Shown here: one piece after another, positions 40,209 through 52,300 of the stretch
Layout of the letters: each line of letters begins with the position of its first letter
Position numbering within the stretch: the stretch's first letter is position 1
NCBI GenBank assembly: GCA_013365365.1
Contig: JABVXU010000340.1
Coordinates: 1-60,098 of the forward strand
Direction of reading: 5' to 3'
Length of the DNA stretch: 60,098 nt
Origin: Cruorifilaria tuberocauda
Lineage: Eukaryota > Nematoda > Chromadorea > Rhabditida > Onchocercidae
The notes under the pieces: model-generated
Told to the model about the DNA's origin: nothing
Seen by the model: only the letters and a program-made list of their open reading frames with translations
Database searches by the model: none
Position numbers and translations under genes: made by a program

Positions 40209-41671
40209 CCTTCTTCTTTTCTTTTTCTCAAAAAATTTCACGTAAATTGATAAATCGTTAATTTTTATTCAATTTAATAAATTATTGATCATTAAGAGGT
40301 ATACTTTTCTTTCAGTAATACTTATCAAAATTGATAAGCAGAAAATTTTCTTCCTCCTATTTCTGTTTAGCATTTCTCATGATAATTATCAAAATTGATA
40401 ATTAAAATTTTTACAAATTTTTTTTTTTTCAGAAAACCATTGTAGTTTGGTGGCAACAACATCGAGCACTTCTCCATGCAAATACGTTTAATTTGCTTAC
40501 GAATTATATTCAGTCACAACCTGCAGAAAATGTTTTTTTTTTCCTTTCAAGATTTTTCTAGATAGCTTATAATAATTAAGGAAAATTTAGGATAAATAGC
40601 TATTTAAGATATATCTTTAAAGTGAATTTTTAAGATGATAACATCTATTTGATTTTTTCGTAACTTCAAATATGAAATGATAGCTAGCAACATACATCCA
40701 AAGCCATATAAAAGTTAATGCTTAATCCATGAATAGTTGAAAATCCAAGAAAACGATATATATATATATATATTGTTTGAGAATAATACCAATTAAATTA
40801 TCTACATTACTTCCAAAATTTATTAAATTTAAAATATCGGAAAAAAAGATGTCCTTACTTTCTACTTTTCTAAGAAATGTCCTTACTTTCTACTTTTCTA
40901 AAAAATATCCTTACTTTTACTTTTCTAAAAAAATGTCCTTACTCTTACTTTTCTACTTTTCTACTTTGCAAAACTAAACCATTGCGTATTCATTTCATGT
41001 TCATTTTCATGATTTTTCTTGTATTACTTTTCTTTTAATTTCTCAGCAAATGATCGATCCGAATCTGCTCAATCAGAGCATAATCACTGAACAAATGCAG
41101 CAAATACAGCAAATGCAGCAAGCGCAGCAGCTGCAACAAATGCAACAGAATCTGATCATACCACCTACGACAAATATCGTCTATCCAACTGTTGAGAATT
41201 TAATCTATCAAACTGCGGCTAATATCCTCTATCCAAATACTACCGGTTAGTTTCGAAACTTTTTTCTATGATTAAATTTTAGCTTTTAAAAATTTTTTCG
41301 GAGATAGAAAAAAAAAATCATAATTTTTGAAGCAAAATTTATCATGATCACTCCATAATCAATTTATTATGATTATGAAGTTTGGTTAAACAAAAGTTAG
41401 ATTAAGAGAAATTAGGCGGAATATAATTTTGATTCAGTAACTTATTCCAATATTTCAATCGAAGATAAAACCTATTTATTGATCGAATAATTTTTATTAT
41501 CTAATATTCGTTTGTAATAAGAATGTAAATTTCATGTATTTAAAAGTGAAATTTTCAGTTTTAACTGAAGAAGGAAATAACCAAGCTGATTTGCCGGGAC
41601 CATCGAATATACAATATAGTCAGTATAACGTTGAAACGAATGACGACAATGATAATGAAGAGGTTGATTAA
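37846..41671 (+). CDS. Long coiled-coil protein with Q-rich tail, unrecognised
   Basis: Exons: 37846-38142, 39106-40137, 40433-40531, 41047-41245, 41559-41671 (TAA at 41669). All phases join to 579 residues. Residues 1-443 are almost continuous coiled coil, rich in Glu, Lys, Gln, Leu and Met with heptad-like spacing; exon 1 carries a perfect in-frame repeat of KMERCKE ten residues apart. The part from exon 4 has a Q/M-rich run (about 492-512) and then Asn/Tyr/Pro-rich repeats (NIVYPT, NLIYQT, NILYPN). The end is acidic (DDNDNEEVD). The exon 3 donor AAT|GTTTTT is weak; if unused, translation stops at 40561. A scaffold or cytoskeletal role is only inferred from the coiled coil. No enzyme domain or membrane segment. 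Confidence 0.75.
40170..40215. repeat. (CT)n microsatellite in coiled-coil gene intron 2
   Basis: A CT dinucleotide run with one interruption, just after the donor of the long exon. It makes the exon's frame run on as Ser/Leu repeats, which are not coding. Confidence 0.9.
40849..40970. repeat. Minisatellite, about 28-bp unit, in coiled-coil gene intron 3
   Basis: Four copies starting at 40849, 40877, 40905 and 40933. The unit is atgtccttac, t-rich ttctacttttct, then aaga or aaaa. The copies are nearly identical, so the array is young or homogenised. Confidence 0.8.
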
Positions 41672-43060
41672 TCAATTCATTCCCAATTATTAATTATGCT
41701 TCTTAATTTCCACCTGCTAATAATGGTAAATTTCGCAAGCTGAATTAAGTAATAAACAGTGTTTTAGTTATTATTAAAGCAATAGATTTCACCGCGAAAT
41801 TATTTTTATCCAATTTTACTTTAGTTTGATTCAATTCAAAGAGAATGGAAGAGCAGGTGGAAAAGAGTGTAAATTTTTAATGCAAATCTGAATGCATCAA
41901 TAAATATTATTAAATATATTTCTAAAAATATCAATTTTCATTAATTTTTTTTTTTTGTTTTCAGATAAACGTTACAATATACTGAGTGCGATTTTTTGGA
42001 TTTGGACTTGGATTTGTTGCAATTAAAAGAAGATTGTTCTTTTAATTAAATTTAAGATGTTTGTTATTAAGTAAGAAAAATTTTTCAAAGAAATCATTCA
42101 TTTTTGCAGTAAATAGGATGAGATGAGCTGTATGAAAGATTAGCGTTAAAACATTTTAGCCAAATTTTTTGCTTAAAGTTATTACAGCCAAAAAAAAAGT
42201 CTTCTCTTTCTTTTCGCTTAGTTCCAATAATTATCATACAAACAGAGTAGATCCATAAAGCTGAAATTTTTTTTTTTGGTTGTTTGTTAATCATCATCTA
42301 ATTGATATGTTTAACTTTTTTTCTCGCAAAATTAATTATAATGAAAATTTCGGCAAAATGCTTTTTTCTTCTTTTTTTAAAACTGTTTTAAAAGTTTTGA
42401 ATTATTTAAGCAGTAAGAGATTTCAAATCAACAAAATTCATCAAACGATTTATCATTTCCTTGAGACTCCATAGTTTGTTTTCATTGTTTTCGCCAAGTT
42501 TTTTATGGTTTAACGTTTCAAAATTTTTTCTGTTAGTGATTTTTGGTTACTTCTCATAAATCAACTATAAATTAAAACAAAATTACGATCTATTCTCGAG
42601 GAAGAAATATACAAAGTTATCGTATGTGAATTTCAAGCACAGTTTTAAGTGTGTTTTAAAATTCATATACAAATTTTAATGAGTTTTAAATAACCATTTA
42701 AGCAGTCAAAGATTACGTAAACCTGAAAAACAAAAAGGAGGAACTGTAATTTTTTTACATTACTTCTTCAAATAGCATACCTCATTGCTTTGTTTTACGT
42801 CTGTTAATGTGTGAAACATACAAACGCGTTTGTGCTAATGAAATTTATTTCGTTTGCTAATTAATAAACTATTAGCAAAATGAAGAAATCTCAAAAAAAG
42901 TAAGCATAAATAAATTTCGAAATTTTCAAATCTTATTTTTCTTCATTACAACTTTTTTTCATCTAAATCTTTTAAAATTAACGATTTAAATGAAACTAAG
43001 TGAAATGGCAAAAAAGTGAAGAAACTTTTCAATTTTTCATCCTAAACATTCCGAAAAAAT

Positions 43061-43390
43061 TTCTCTTATCTTTAATCTATATTTAACAGTTTTTTCCGTA
43101 TTTAAATCATTTCTTTGTTTTAAGAGTTATTTGTAAGGCTTAAATTTTCTTTAGTAAATTTTTTTTTCCTCATCCTCAACATTCCCAAAAAAAAATTTAT
43201 TTCTCTTATCTTTAATAATTTTTTCCGTATTTAAATCATTTCTTCGTTGTAAGAGTTATTTGTAAGGCTTAAATTTCTATTAATTCTTATCTTTAATAGT
43301 TTTTTTTTTCGTATTTAAATCATTTCTTCGTTGTAAGAGTTATTTGTAAAATTTTGTGAGAGTTATTTGTAAGATTTAAATTTCTTTTAA
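43061..43390. repeat. Three-and-a-half-copy tandem array
   Basis: Copies begin near 43061, 43201 and 43284, with a partial copy at 43357. The unit is cttatctttaat, a T run, cgtatttaaatcatttctt, cgttgtaagagttatttgtaa, then g(g)cttaaattt. The spacing shortens from 140 to about 80 bp because the first copy carries an additional segment, catcct(a/c)aacattcc. Confidence 0.75.
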
Positions 43391-45125
43391 TAAATTTTTT
43401 TCGTTGTTAATTTTTGCAAATTAATTTATCGCATCACAATAATACAAGAATTATTCACAAATTGAAATGTGCTTATTTGTAAGTAATAACACTTCATGAT
43501 GATTGTAATATGTAAGCAATACTTCATGATGATTTATTTTCTCAGTTATGTAGAAAAAGTTTCATAAAATAATCAGAGAGAAATATTATATGATATCTCC
43601 TAAAAGTTTTTAAACAAATAAAAAAATTAGGTGAATAGAGAAAAAAAAAAGGAAATAAAAGAAAAGAAAAGCAATAAATGACAGTTTTAGTTTGAAACGA
43701 AATTGATGAGCTAAACGTGAAGTACGTGGAACGATCTGTGGAACGGAAAAGAAATTTTTCCAATCATCAAAATTAACATTTTCATTCTTCCTATTTTTCA
43801 TCATTACGCTTCTTTTTTTAAAAAATTTTTCAAGTTTAATTTTTTTTTTTTTTGTTAAATTTTACTATTCACAGGATCAATAATCCATATACTATATTTC
43901 ATTTGATAGAAAATTTTCTTTTTAATCATAAATATATGATTACTTTACCGAAGGTAATTGATAATTTAATAAAATATGCGAGAAAATTTTTGAAAGGTTG
44001 AATTATTCTATTGTGAATTTTTATAAATAATAATTTCATTAGAGTTCAAAGTTCAATGTATCTCATGTCGTAGCATTATACGTTAATAAATAATTTTATT
44101 AAAGTCAGTTTAATTTATTTGTCCTCAATATAATTCATTAATAAATAATTCAATTAAAGTTGTAGTCAAGTATATTTTATACTTAATTACCTTATTTAAC
44201 TAAAGTTTAAGGTTCAGCGCATCTCGTAGTTAACTACCTTTACTTCAAAGTTCTACACCTAACTATTTTTAGTCCAATATATCTCATACTTAGCTACCTA
44301 TAATTCATTAACACTTCTAGGTATTTTGCAAATTTAAATTTGTAAAATTATTAACAATACCATTTATATATCATGGAAATTCTTCAGAAACAATATTCAT
44401 CCAATTTATTTTATTTTTTATTAAATTTTTGCATTTAATTTTGTGCAAAACCTTTTTTTAGATCTATTCTATCTATAAATTTTCAGGAATAATTTTTATT
44501 TTTTGCAGAATTTTTTCGAAATTCAAATAATATACCCTTAAGTTATAAGCCAATCTTATTGCTAAGTAATGCAAAAAAATTAAACCAAAATTATATCTAT
44601 AAAATAAAGTCGCTGTAAAATATTGCTTATTCTAGCAAAAAGAAAGAAAGTAAAGTAAAAGTAGAAACTTTGATTATTGAGTATAATTTTTCAAATTGAA
44701 ACCATTTATGTCAGAGAAAATTTATTTACTAAAAGAAGAAAAAAAAATTAATTAATTAATATAATTTTTAACTTATAACTGAAGCAGTAAGTAATTACTT
44801 TTGTGCTATGAATGATAATAATTACTGATTCACTAAAAATGTTTTAACAAAAAAAAAGTGAAATTGAAAATGGAACATATGCCTTCCGACATTACGCCAC
44901 CGCCATTCCATCCATCACTCATAAACACGCGGCAATATTTGACTTCCTCTCTCTCTCTCTCTCTTTCTCTCTCAAAATCATTTTTTATTTTTTTTTAAAG
45001 TTAAATTTTTGGAATTGCTTAGATTATTCATATAAAATTCAAATATATTTTTTATTTCGTTTAATCTATATCAGGACGAAAATTTCCGAATTGATCATAT
45101 CATTTATATCAGTACCATATCCCAA

Positions 45126-45233
45126 TTAATCATTAGTATTAGTGAATTTATATTGATAAGGAATGATAACCTCAATCAATCATTAATCAGTTAATCATTA
45201 GCATTAGTGAATTTATTTTGATAACGAATGATA
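45126..45233. repeat. 65-bp spaced duplication
   Basis: The segment ttaatcattag(t/c)attagtgaattta is repeated at 45126 and 45191, each followed by t(a/t)ttgataa and gaatgata. Confidence 0.7.
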
Positions 45234-45947
45234 AGTTCGAAAGATTTCAATCTTCTTTATCAATACATTGTTCTTTAATCAAATTATATTAACTTAACTA
45301 ATTCAAATATTAATTTCTTATTTTTATTGGTTGCAAATTTTCCTTTTTTGTATAAAATAGAAAAAAAGAAAGGAAGTCCTATTGTCAAAAAATTTGTATA
45401 TTTTTCATGTTTATCAATAAATGAATCATTAATCATTGATATTATCAATAATTTATTGATTAATTAATTTCATTATTATTAATTTGTAATAAATACAAAT
45501 CATTTTTGTCACTAATAATTTATCATTATTTCATTACTAATAATTTCATTATCACTAAATTAAGAAAATTTTCTCACTAAAATATTTTATAGTACACAAA
45601 AATTAATTTTGAGAAGTAATTTAAAAAGTCATTTTCTTATGAAAGTAAACAAAAAAAAAAAAGCAAAAAAAAAAGAGGAACTTTCTTGTTTTTTTTTGTT
45701 ATTTTATTTTTAGATAAAATAACAACTAAGTTGTTTTTTTCTGCTCGAAATACATCTCTAAGAAAGCATTTACGTTTTCTTTCAACCAACCATAATTTGT
45801 TTTCTTATCACAATAAATTCTTTCTTCAATCAACAATAAATCATTTGTGTTATCTCTAAATTTCTTTTTTTTTTCTTTTTTTGAAAAACAAAATTTAAGC
45901 AATTAAAATATTTAAATTTAAAAAAAAGTACTAATATTTAAAATGGA

Positions 45948-46033
45948 ATAGGTTTAAATTTGCAATAGATTGTAAGTAAGTAATTCAAAAATAGGTTTAA
46001 ATAAGCAATAGATTGTAAGTAAGTAATTCAAAA
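45948..46033. repeat. 43-bp tandem duplication
   Basis: Two nearly identical copies start at 45948 and 45991. Both contain ataggtttaaat, gcaatagattgtaag and taagtaattcaaaa; only two or three bases differ. Confidence 0.8.
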
Positions 46034-47331
46034 ATTATATCAAATTTCTTTTTTTAAAAAAAAAAATCAAGAATTCTATTAAATGAAAATTATTAATGAT
46101 CACAAATAATCATCCATATCATTTAACAGAATAAGTAATTTGTATCGAAGTAATTTTTACTGATATTTAAGAATAGGAAAAAAAAATATTTTCTCTGTTA
46201 AACAGAAAAGTGATATAAGTGATCATTGTGTGATACGTACGTCAAACATAGGTCAAATACATACGTCAAAATTATTCAATGATACGTACGTCAAACACGT
46301 TTAACATGCTTTTCATATTAATAATGAATAACTAGATACACTTATCATACTTATCTTAATGATGAATACAGATGATAAACTAGGGAAATAATCCATTTAG
46401 AATTGATTAAAATTTATAAGTTGATTTAAAAAATATTTAAATTGTTTCTGAGTTTATCATTTAACTTTCTTCTTATCAGTTATAATGGTTTTTTTCCGAT
46501 CAATCATGATTTTTCCTATCAATCATGATTAATTATAAATAATAATTTCTTAAGATTTATGAACTGAAGATAAACCATCTTTTTTAATTATCATATCGTA
46601 AAGTTTTTGAAAATATTAAGGCTTTTGTAATACTTTCCTTAATTTCAAATAAATTCGTTTACTTTTTTCGTGTTTTCTTATCAAATTAGTTAAAACTATA
46701 TACTTGTAATTAAAACTTATAAACTTATAATTAAACTTAAACTTAACTTTAACTTGACTTAGCTTAAAACTTATAATATTAATTAAAAAGTAAGAAGCCA
46801 AAGTATAAAAATTAATTCTTTCGATTAAAACCATCCATGGAATGTCAACAAATGTTCAACTGATTAAATTACTTCTTATCGCTTATTATTTCATAAGTTA
46901 ATTCTGTTTTCTTTCCATTCAAAAACAAAATTAAACAAATAAAAACAAATTAAAAATTAAAAGCTTATAGCAATAGGTTTTAGATATTTTTTCTCTTTAT
47001 ACCTTCCAATTCTTTACTTAATTTTAATAGTTATTTACCTTGTTTGATAAAGTTCTGATAAGCTAATGTGTCAGATAACATTTATCAAATTAGTTTAACA
47101 TGGAGGACAAGGGAAGAATCATCCTCATTACTTTACATGATTTGAATTTTCAATTAAAAAAAATTTATGATTTTAATTTTCAATTAAAAAAAAAGAAAAA
47201 ATAAAATTTATGAATATTCGGATATCAAGCAAATAAATGATGGAAGATAGACTAATTCATGCTTATTCTATTATCGATGTAACACTATAGCTATCATCAT
47301 TGACAATTAAGTTAAATTTTGTTTACACAAA

Positions 47332-47575
47332 AAGATTTGCAAGAAAAAAAAGGTCAAATGTTGATTTAATTGTCTTCCATTATACTTACTTATGACCTTT
47401 TTTTTGCCTTGGTAATAATAAAGAATAACTTATATTCGTAATTTGTAAAGTTAATAAGATTTGCAAAAAAGGGTTAAAGATTGATTTAATTGTCTTCCAT
47501 TATATTTACTTATGATCTCTTTATATTTAAGTAATGATAAAGAATAAATTATATTCATAATTTGTAAAGTTAATT
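47332..47575. repeat. Two-copy tandem duplication of about 124 bp
   Basis: Copies start at 47332 and 47456. Each begins aagatttgcaa, has ttgatttaattgtcttccat, tatacttacttatga or tatatttacttatga, then taataataaagaata or taatgataaagaata, and ends with atttgtaaagttaat. Confidence 0.8.
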
Positions 47576-48147
47576 GAAATTCAATTTGAAATTTTAACAT
47601 TCACAATTAATCGCTAAATGATATTCATGATGAATTCGAATCTTAGCGATAATTTAATAATTTTTATTTCTTTATCAAATGATAATAATTATTCCAAAAT
47701 AAAAACAAAACGACTATTATCAACTAAATTTTATCATAGTATTAAATTGTTAGCTAGAAATACTTACCTCTCATTTTCCTAATTTTTTACCGGAATATAC
47801 TTTTAACAGATTTTTATTTACTTTGCCCTTTTTGTCTATTTAACAAGTAATACGTTTCATCCGAATGAACTTTAAGTCAAACATGCGCTTACCTAGCTAA
47901 TTTACTCTTACTTGTCTATTTTCCGACATTTTAATATTTTCTTGAAAACGAAATCAAACGTTAATGAATATTTTGTTCTGAAATTTTCATGTCATTTAAA
48001 GCTATCCTTTAATGCACTACTGATTATCACTTTGTTATCACTGCGTATCAAGAGAGGAAAAATGGTTTATTAATCTTTGAAAGAAGTTATTGAATTTAAA
48101 AGTTATCGTCATTCGAATTGAAAATTTCAATATTTAGAGAATGAATA

Positions 48148-49257
48148 ATGTGGAAATTAATTCAAATACTTTTTATTGTCTTAGCATGTACAATAATAAT
48201 TAATGGAGAATTGAACGGTGTAACGGAATCGGTTGATCCAACAAGTCAAGGTATACTTTAATGATTTGTTAATTAATTTCTCATTTACAATTTCAGTATT
48301 CCATTAAATTATTTGGTAAAAATTTATTCGGTAAAACAAGACGTTTCCCTATATATTATCTCTCGTGATTCCACGTATTTCCCTTTTTCTTCTCTCAGTA
48401 ATTTCAATTAATTACCAATTATTATCATCATTTTTATTATCAATTATCAATTGTGAATTATCAAATTTTACAAATTTTAATAAAATTCACTGAAAAAAAG
48501 AAATGATCTCATCAATTATCAATTATTAATTATTACACTTTAGAAAAAAACCATGATTAAATCATGAAAAATCATGAAAAAGAACTATGATCACCGTTCA
48601 GTTATTTTGTACAGCATGGTTGAACACAGATGATGATTATATTAATGATTATTATGATTCTAATTTCTATGCTACAATCATAATATAAATTATGAATTAT
48701 CAAATTTAACAAAAAAGCTAAAATTATATTATCATTTATTATCAGTTATCAATTAACAAATTTTACAAAAGAATGAATTCATGGAAAAAAAGAAATGATC
48801 TTATCAATTATCAATTATGAATTATTATCAATTATCAATTATGAATTATCAAATTTTGCAAAAGAATTAATTTACTGAAGAAAAAACCATGATCAATCTT
48901 TCAATTATTTTGTACAGTATAGTTTAGCATAAATGATAATTATATTAATGATTATCATTTAGTTGATAAATGATAATAAATGATAAAATGACGATGATTA
49001 CCACTATTGTAACTCTAATTCCTATGCTAACGCTTTATCATGCAAACATTTTGAATTATTAAACCGGAAAAGATTTTATTCCAGAATTGGCACTTTTGGA
49101 TTGGTCATCCGGTATTCGAATATCGTACTGTATTGATGCACCGTTAGAAATTCTCGTTGAACCGTTTAAGCGAGCATTGATACAGTCATTGAATAAATTT
49201 TGTAAAAATGCTACAGCATGTCGTCTTGCTAAATCGTTCGTTTCTTTCTTCCAACTT

Positions 49258-49308
<51 letters not shown>

Positions 49309-52300
49309 TCTTAAGCTTTAATATTTTTTAAAGTTTTGAAAGCGAAACAAAAAATTATTAAATTATTAATATAAATTATTTTTTTCAGCATATAGCAAAG
49401 AATAAATTAGTTTCATTTCATTTAACAATTACATAACTTTTTATGATTAACTTTAATTGTTTTTCGTTTTTTTTATCAGTAAAAAGAGATTCTTTATCAG
49501 TTAAAAAGATTTTTAACTTTTCATAATTAACTCTATAATAAATCGTTTTTTAATCAGCCTTTTATCAGTGAAGGAGAAGTTTTTTATCAGTTGAAAAAAA
49601 TTTTTAACTCTTCATAATTAGCTTTAATTATCGTTTTTTGGGGGGTTTTTATCAATTTTTTATCAGTAAAAATCAGTGTTTTTTGTCAGTTAAAAATTTT
49701 TTCTTGTTATAAAAAATAAATTGTGTAGAAATAAATTAAAATATTAAGAAAAAGTTTTTTTTTGTTTGAAAAAAAAATGGCAAGTTTAAAATGATAAAGT
49801 TTGGGACAAAACGATGAACGATTAAAAAGTGAGAAAAAAAAAGTTTTTTTTTTCTTACTTTTTAATCTTTTATCAGTTTGTTTATTTTTTTTATCTTCTT
49901 AACAATTTAGAGCTTTCCATCCATTAAATAAATCATTTTGAGATATTTTTCATTTTCAATTAGCAATTTAAACTTTCTATTGATAAAATTAAAGGTAACA
50001 GAGGTGGAAATTAAATAATTTGCAAAATTTCAGTCAAAAATTCATCTAGCGCTTGACCTACATTCTTTTTTGCTATATTTTTGCTTCTAATTAATTACGA
50101 TTAATTAAGAGTGCAAAGATAAATTGGAAAAAAAAAGTAAATAGGCGAAAAGTTGAATTTGAAATTTACTTTCAAATTTCATAATTTCGAGACTATGGGA
50201 GCGAGTTGACGTTTCTAATTTTCGAGAATGATTTTAAATGAGAGAAAAGAGTTGTCTGTAATTCTCTATCTCTCCACAAAAAAAGCAATCAACTCAATAC
50301 AATGTGCATTCCTCTTATTTGAGTTTTTCACAGCGACTCGCGTCGCTCGGGAAGTGATGAGAAGCCTAATCCATTCGCAGAACTCCCGGTGCTCGGGTTT
50401 GCGAAGGTCCCGGCCTGTATCCTCATTTGCCATCGAGTCCTTCGATGGTGTCGTGAGGAGCCATAGGCTCGAGTCGCGGGATGTTAGGAAGACAGTGAGG
50501 CTCTGATCCTGTTGGTTGATTTGATTGGCTATGCTCAAAGAGATCCGGCAGCCGTGCGTGGTCCGGAACTTCTCCGGATCAGGACAGTTAATGATAGTTG
50601 AGAAGATAATTGAAATAGCTCTAATTGAAATAAAAAGTTAATTTTTGATTAAATTTTGAAATAGCTCTAATTGGAATAAAAAGTTAATTTTTGATTAAAT
50701 TCTATCCAATTATCAATCGATATTATTTGATAAAAGAGAAGAGAAATAAAATGTACCGGAATATCGATATGCTACAGAATATCATTTAAACCGGATTATG
50801 TTGTTTTGCTTGATGGATATCCGAAAATAAATTATGGTGCTGTTCAATTTCGATTTATTATTGTATTACCACCAAATGCTATACCAATGGATCGTTTGAG
50901 GAAACCATTCCTTACAAGAGAAATTCTTTCAAGTAATTTTACGTTTGATTTCAGAGAAGAGCCTTTTTCAAAAAAAAATGGTAGCGAGTAAATAAATATC
51001 AAAAATGAATTTTAAATTTAAAAATTAAGAGTTCAAAAAAATGAATTTTAATAAATTAAATTTATCAAGTTTTAAAATTCTGATCATTTTTTTCCATAAT
51101 CTTAATTTATCATGCATTAATGCTATAGGATTATCCATTCCTCTAGTTGATATAACTTTGTTGAACAAGACTAATTTCAACTTTAGATATTTATTCTATC
51201 CATTTATATTTATCATATTAGGATATTTATCCTAAGTTAGCAATAACTTGAAATTATTGAATCTTCATTAGCTAATACAATTCTTTGCAATTTTCGTTGC
51301 TTAAAATTTTTAAATTAACCTTTAATGTATATAAATTTCATATAAGCTTAGATTTCAAAAGATTTATTAAGTTCTAAAATTCTCAGCATTTCCTTCCATA
51401 AATTTAATTTAAAATTTACAAAACGAGGAAAAAAAATCAGACTTTCTGAATGCATCAATCAAAGAATTTGAGCGAAAATTTGGCTGGAAAGTAAGCAGTT
51501 ATGAACGATTTCCGCGATTTGATTCAATAACGGAATTCATGAATGTTGCATTAATTCCTATTGGATTTACTCTTCTTATCCTAATGCTTGTACTTGCTTA
51601 TTGGTCTTCGACAATCGGGTAAATTAAATAAAAATATTTCAAGTATTTCATTTCAGATTAGTTTGTAATTTGTTTTTGAAGATAAATTTAATAATTTTAA
51701 AGCATTATATCAAAGTTTCAAATTGAACTCTTTCTACTCCTTTAATTATTCAATTTATAATTGTAGTTTAATTTATGATTTAAAATGAATTAAAAGAAAA
51801 ATGAAAAAAATCTCTTCTTACTAAAGTAAAATAAGAAGATTACTTATTCTAAAGTTCTTACTGTATAATAGGAAAGTAAGAGAATAGGGGAATAGAAAAA
51901 AAAATCACTATAAAATAATAGTTGATAAATTTACAGTCGTTCGAGTGGTGGTAATGAAGAATGGTTTGTTACTGGAACAAGTGGTGGTAAAAGTACGGCC
52001 ATGAGGTAGTTTTGTTAGAACAAGTTTTGTTTGAACCCAAGTTTGAAACCAAATTTTGTTAAAACCATGATAGTGATCGGAGAGTATAAGTTAGCAAAAA
52101 AGATTACTTATAGATTTAAAAAAAAGTTAGCTAGTTATTAAGTTATATTGATATTAATTATGTAATATTATGTAACATTACTTATTATTATGAATATATT
52201 ATATACATTACGTTACTTATTACTTATAAAATTACATTAACATACAGTAACATTAAGCATAACTGATATTTGTCATCATTATGAAATAGAAAAACTATCA

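Larger units (their letters stand above)
41672..48147. other. Gene-poor AT-rich region with local duplications
   Basis: About 6.5 kb with no convincing gene on either strand. It carries several independent tandem duplications (listed separately), CT microsatellite DNA at 44946-44973, and a palindromic gtacgtac-like motif repeated at 46233-46290. One 64-codon minus-strand frame (43610-43804) ends in a hydrophobic, T-run-derived stretch and is not accepted as a gene. Confidence 0.6.

Noticed and set aside
43610..43804. 64-codon minus-strand frame starting MMKNRKNENVNF
   Set aside because: The first 40 residues look ordinary, but the rest is a T-run-derived Phe/Leu tract; no splice or conservation support.
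49059..49314. Arg/Glu repeat and Ser/Leu repeat frames
   Set aside because: They come from the CT microsatellite after exon 2 of the membrane protein gene.
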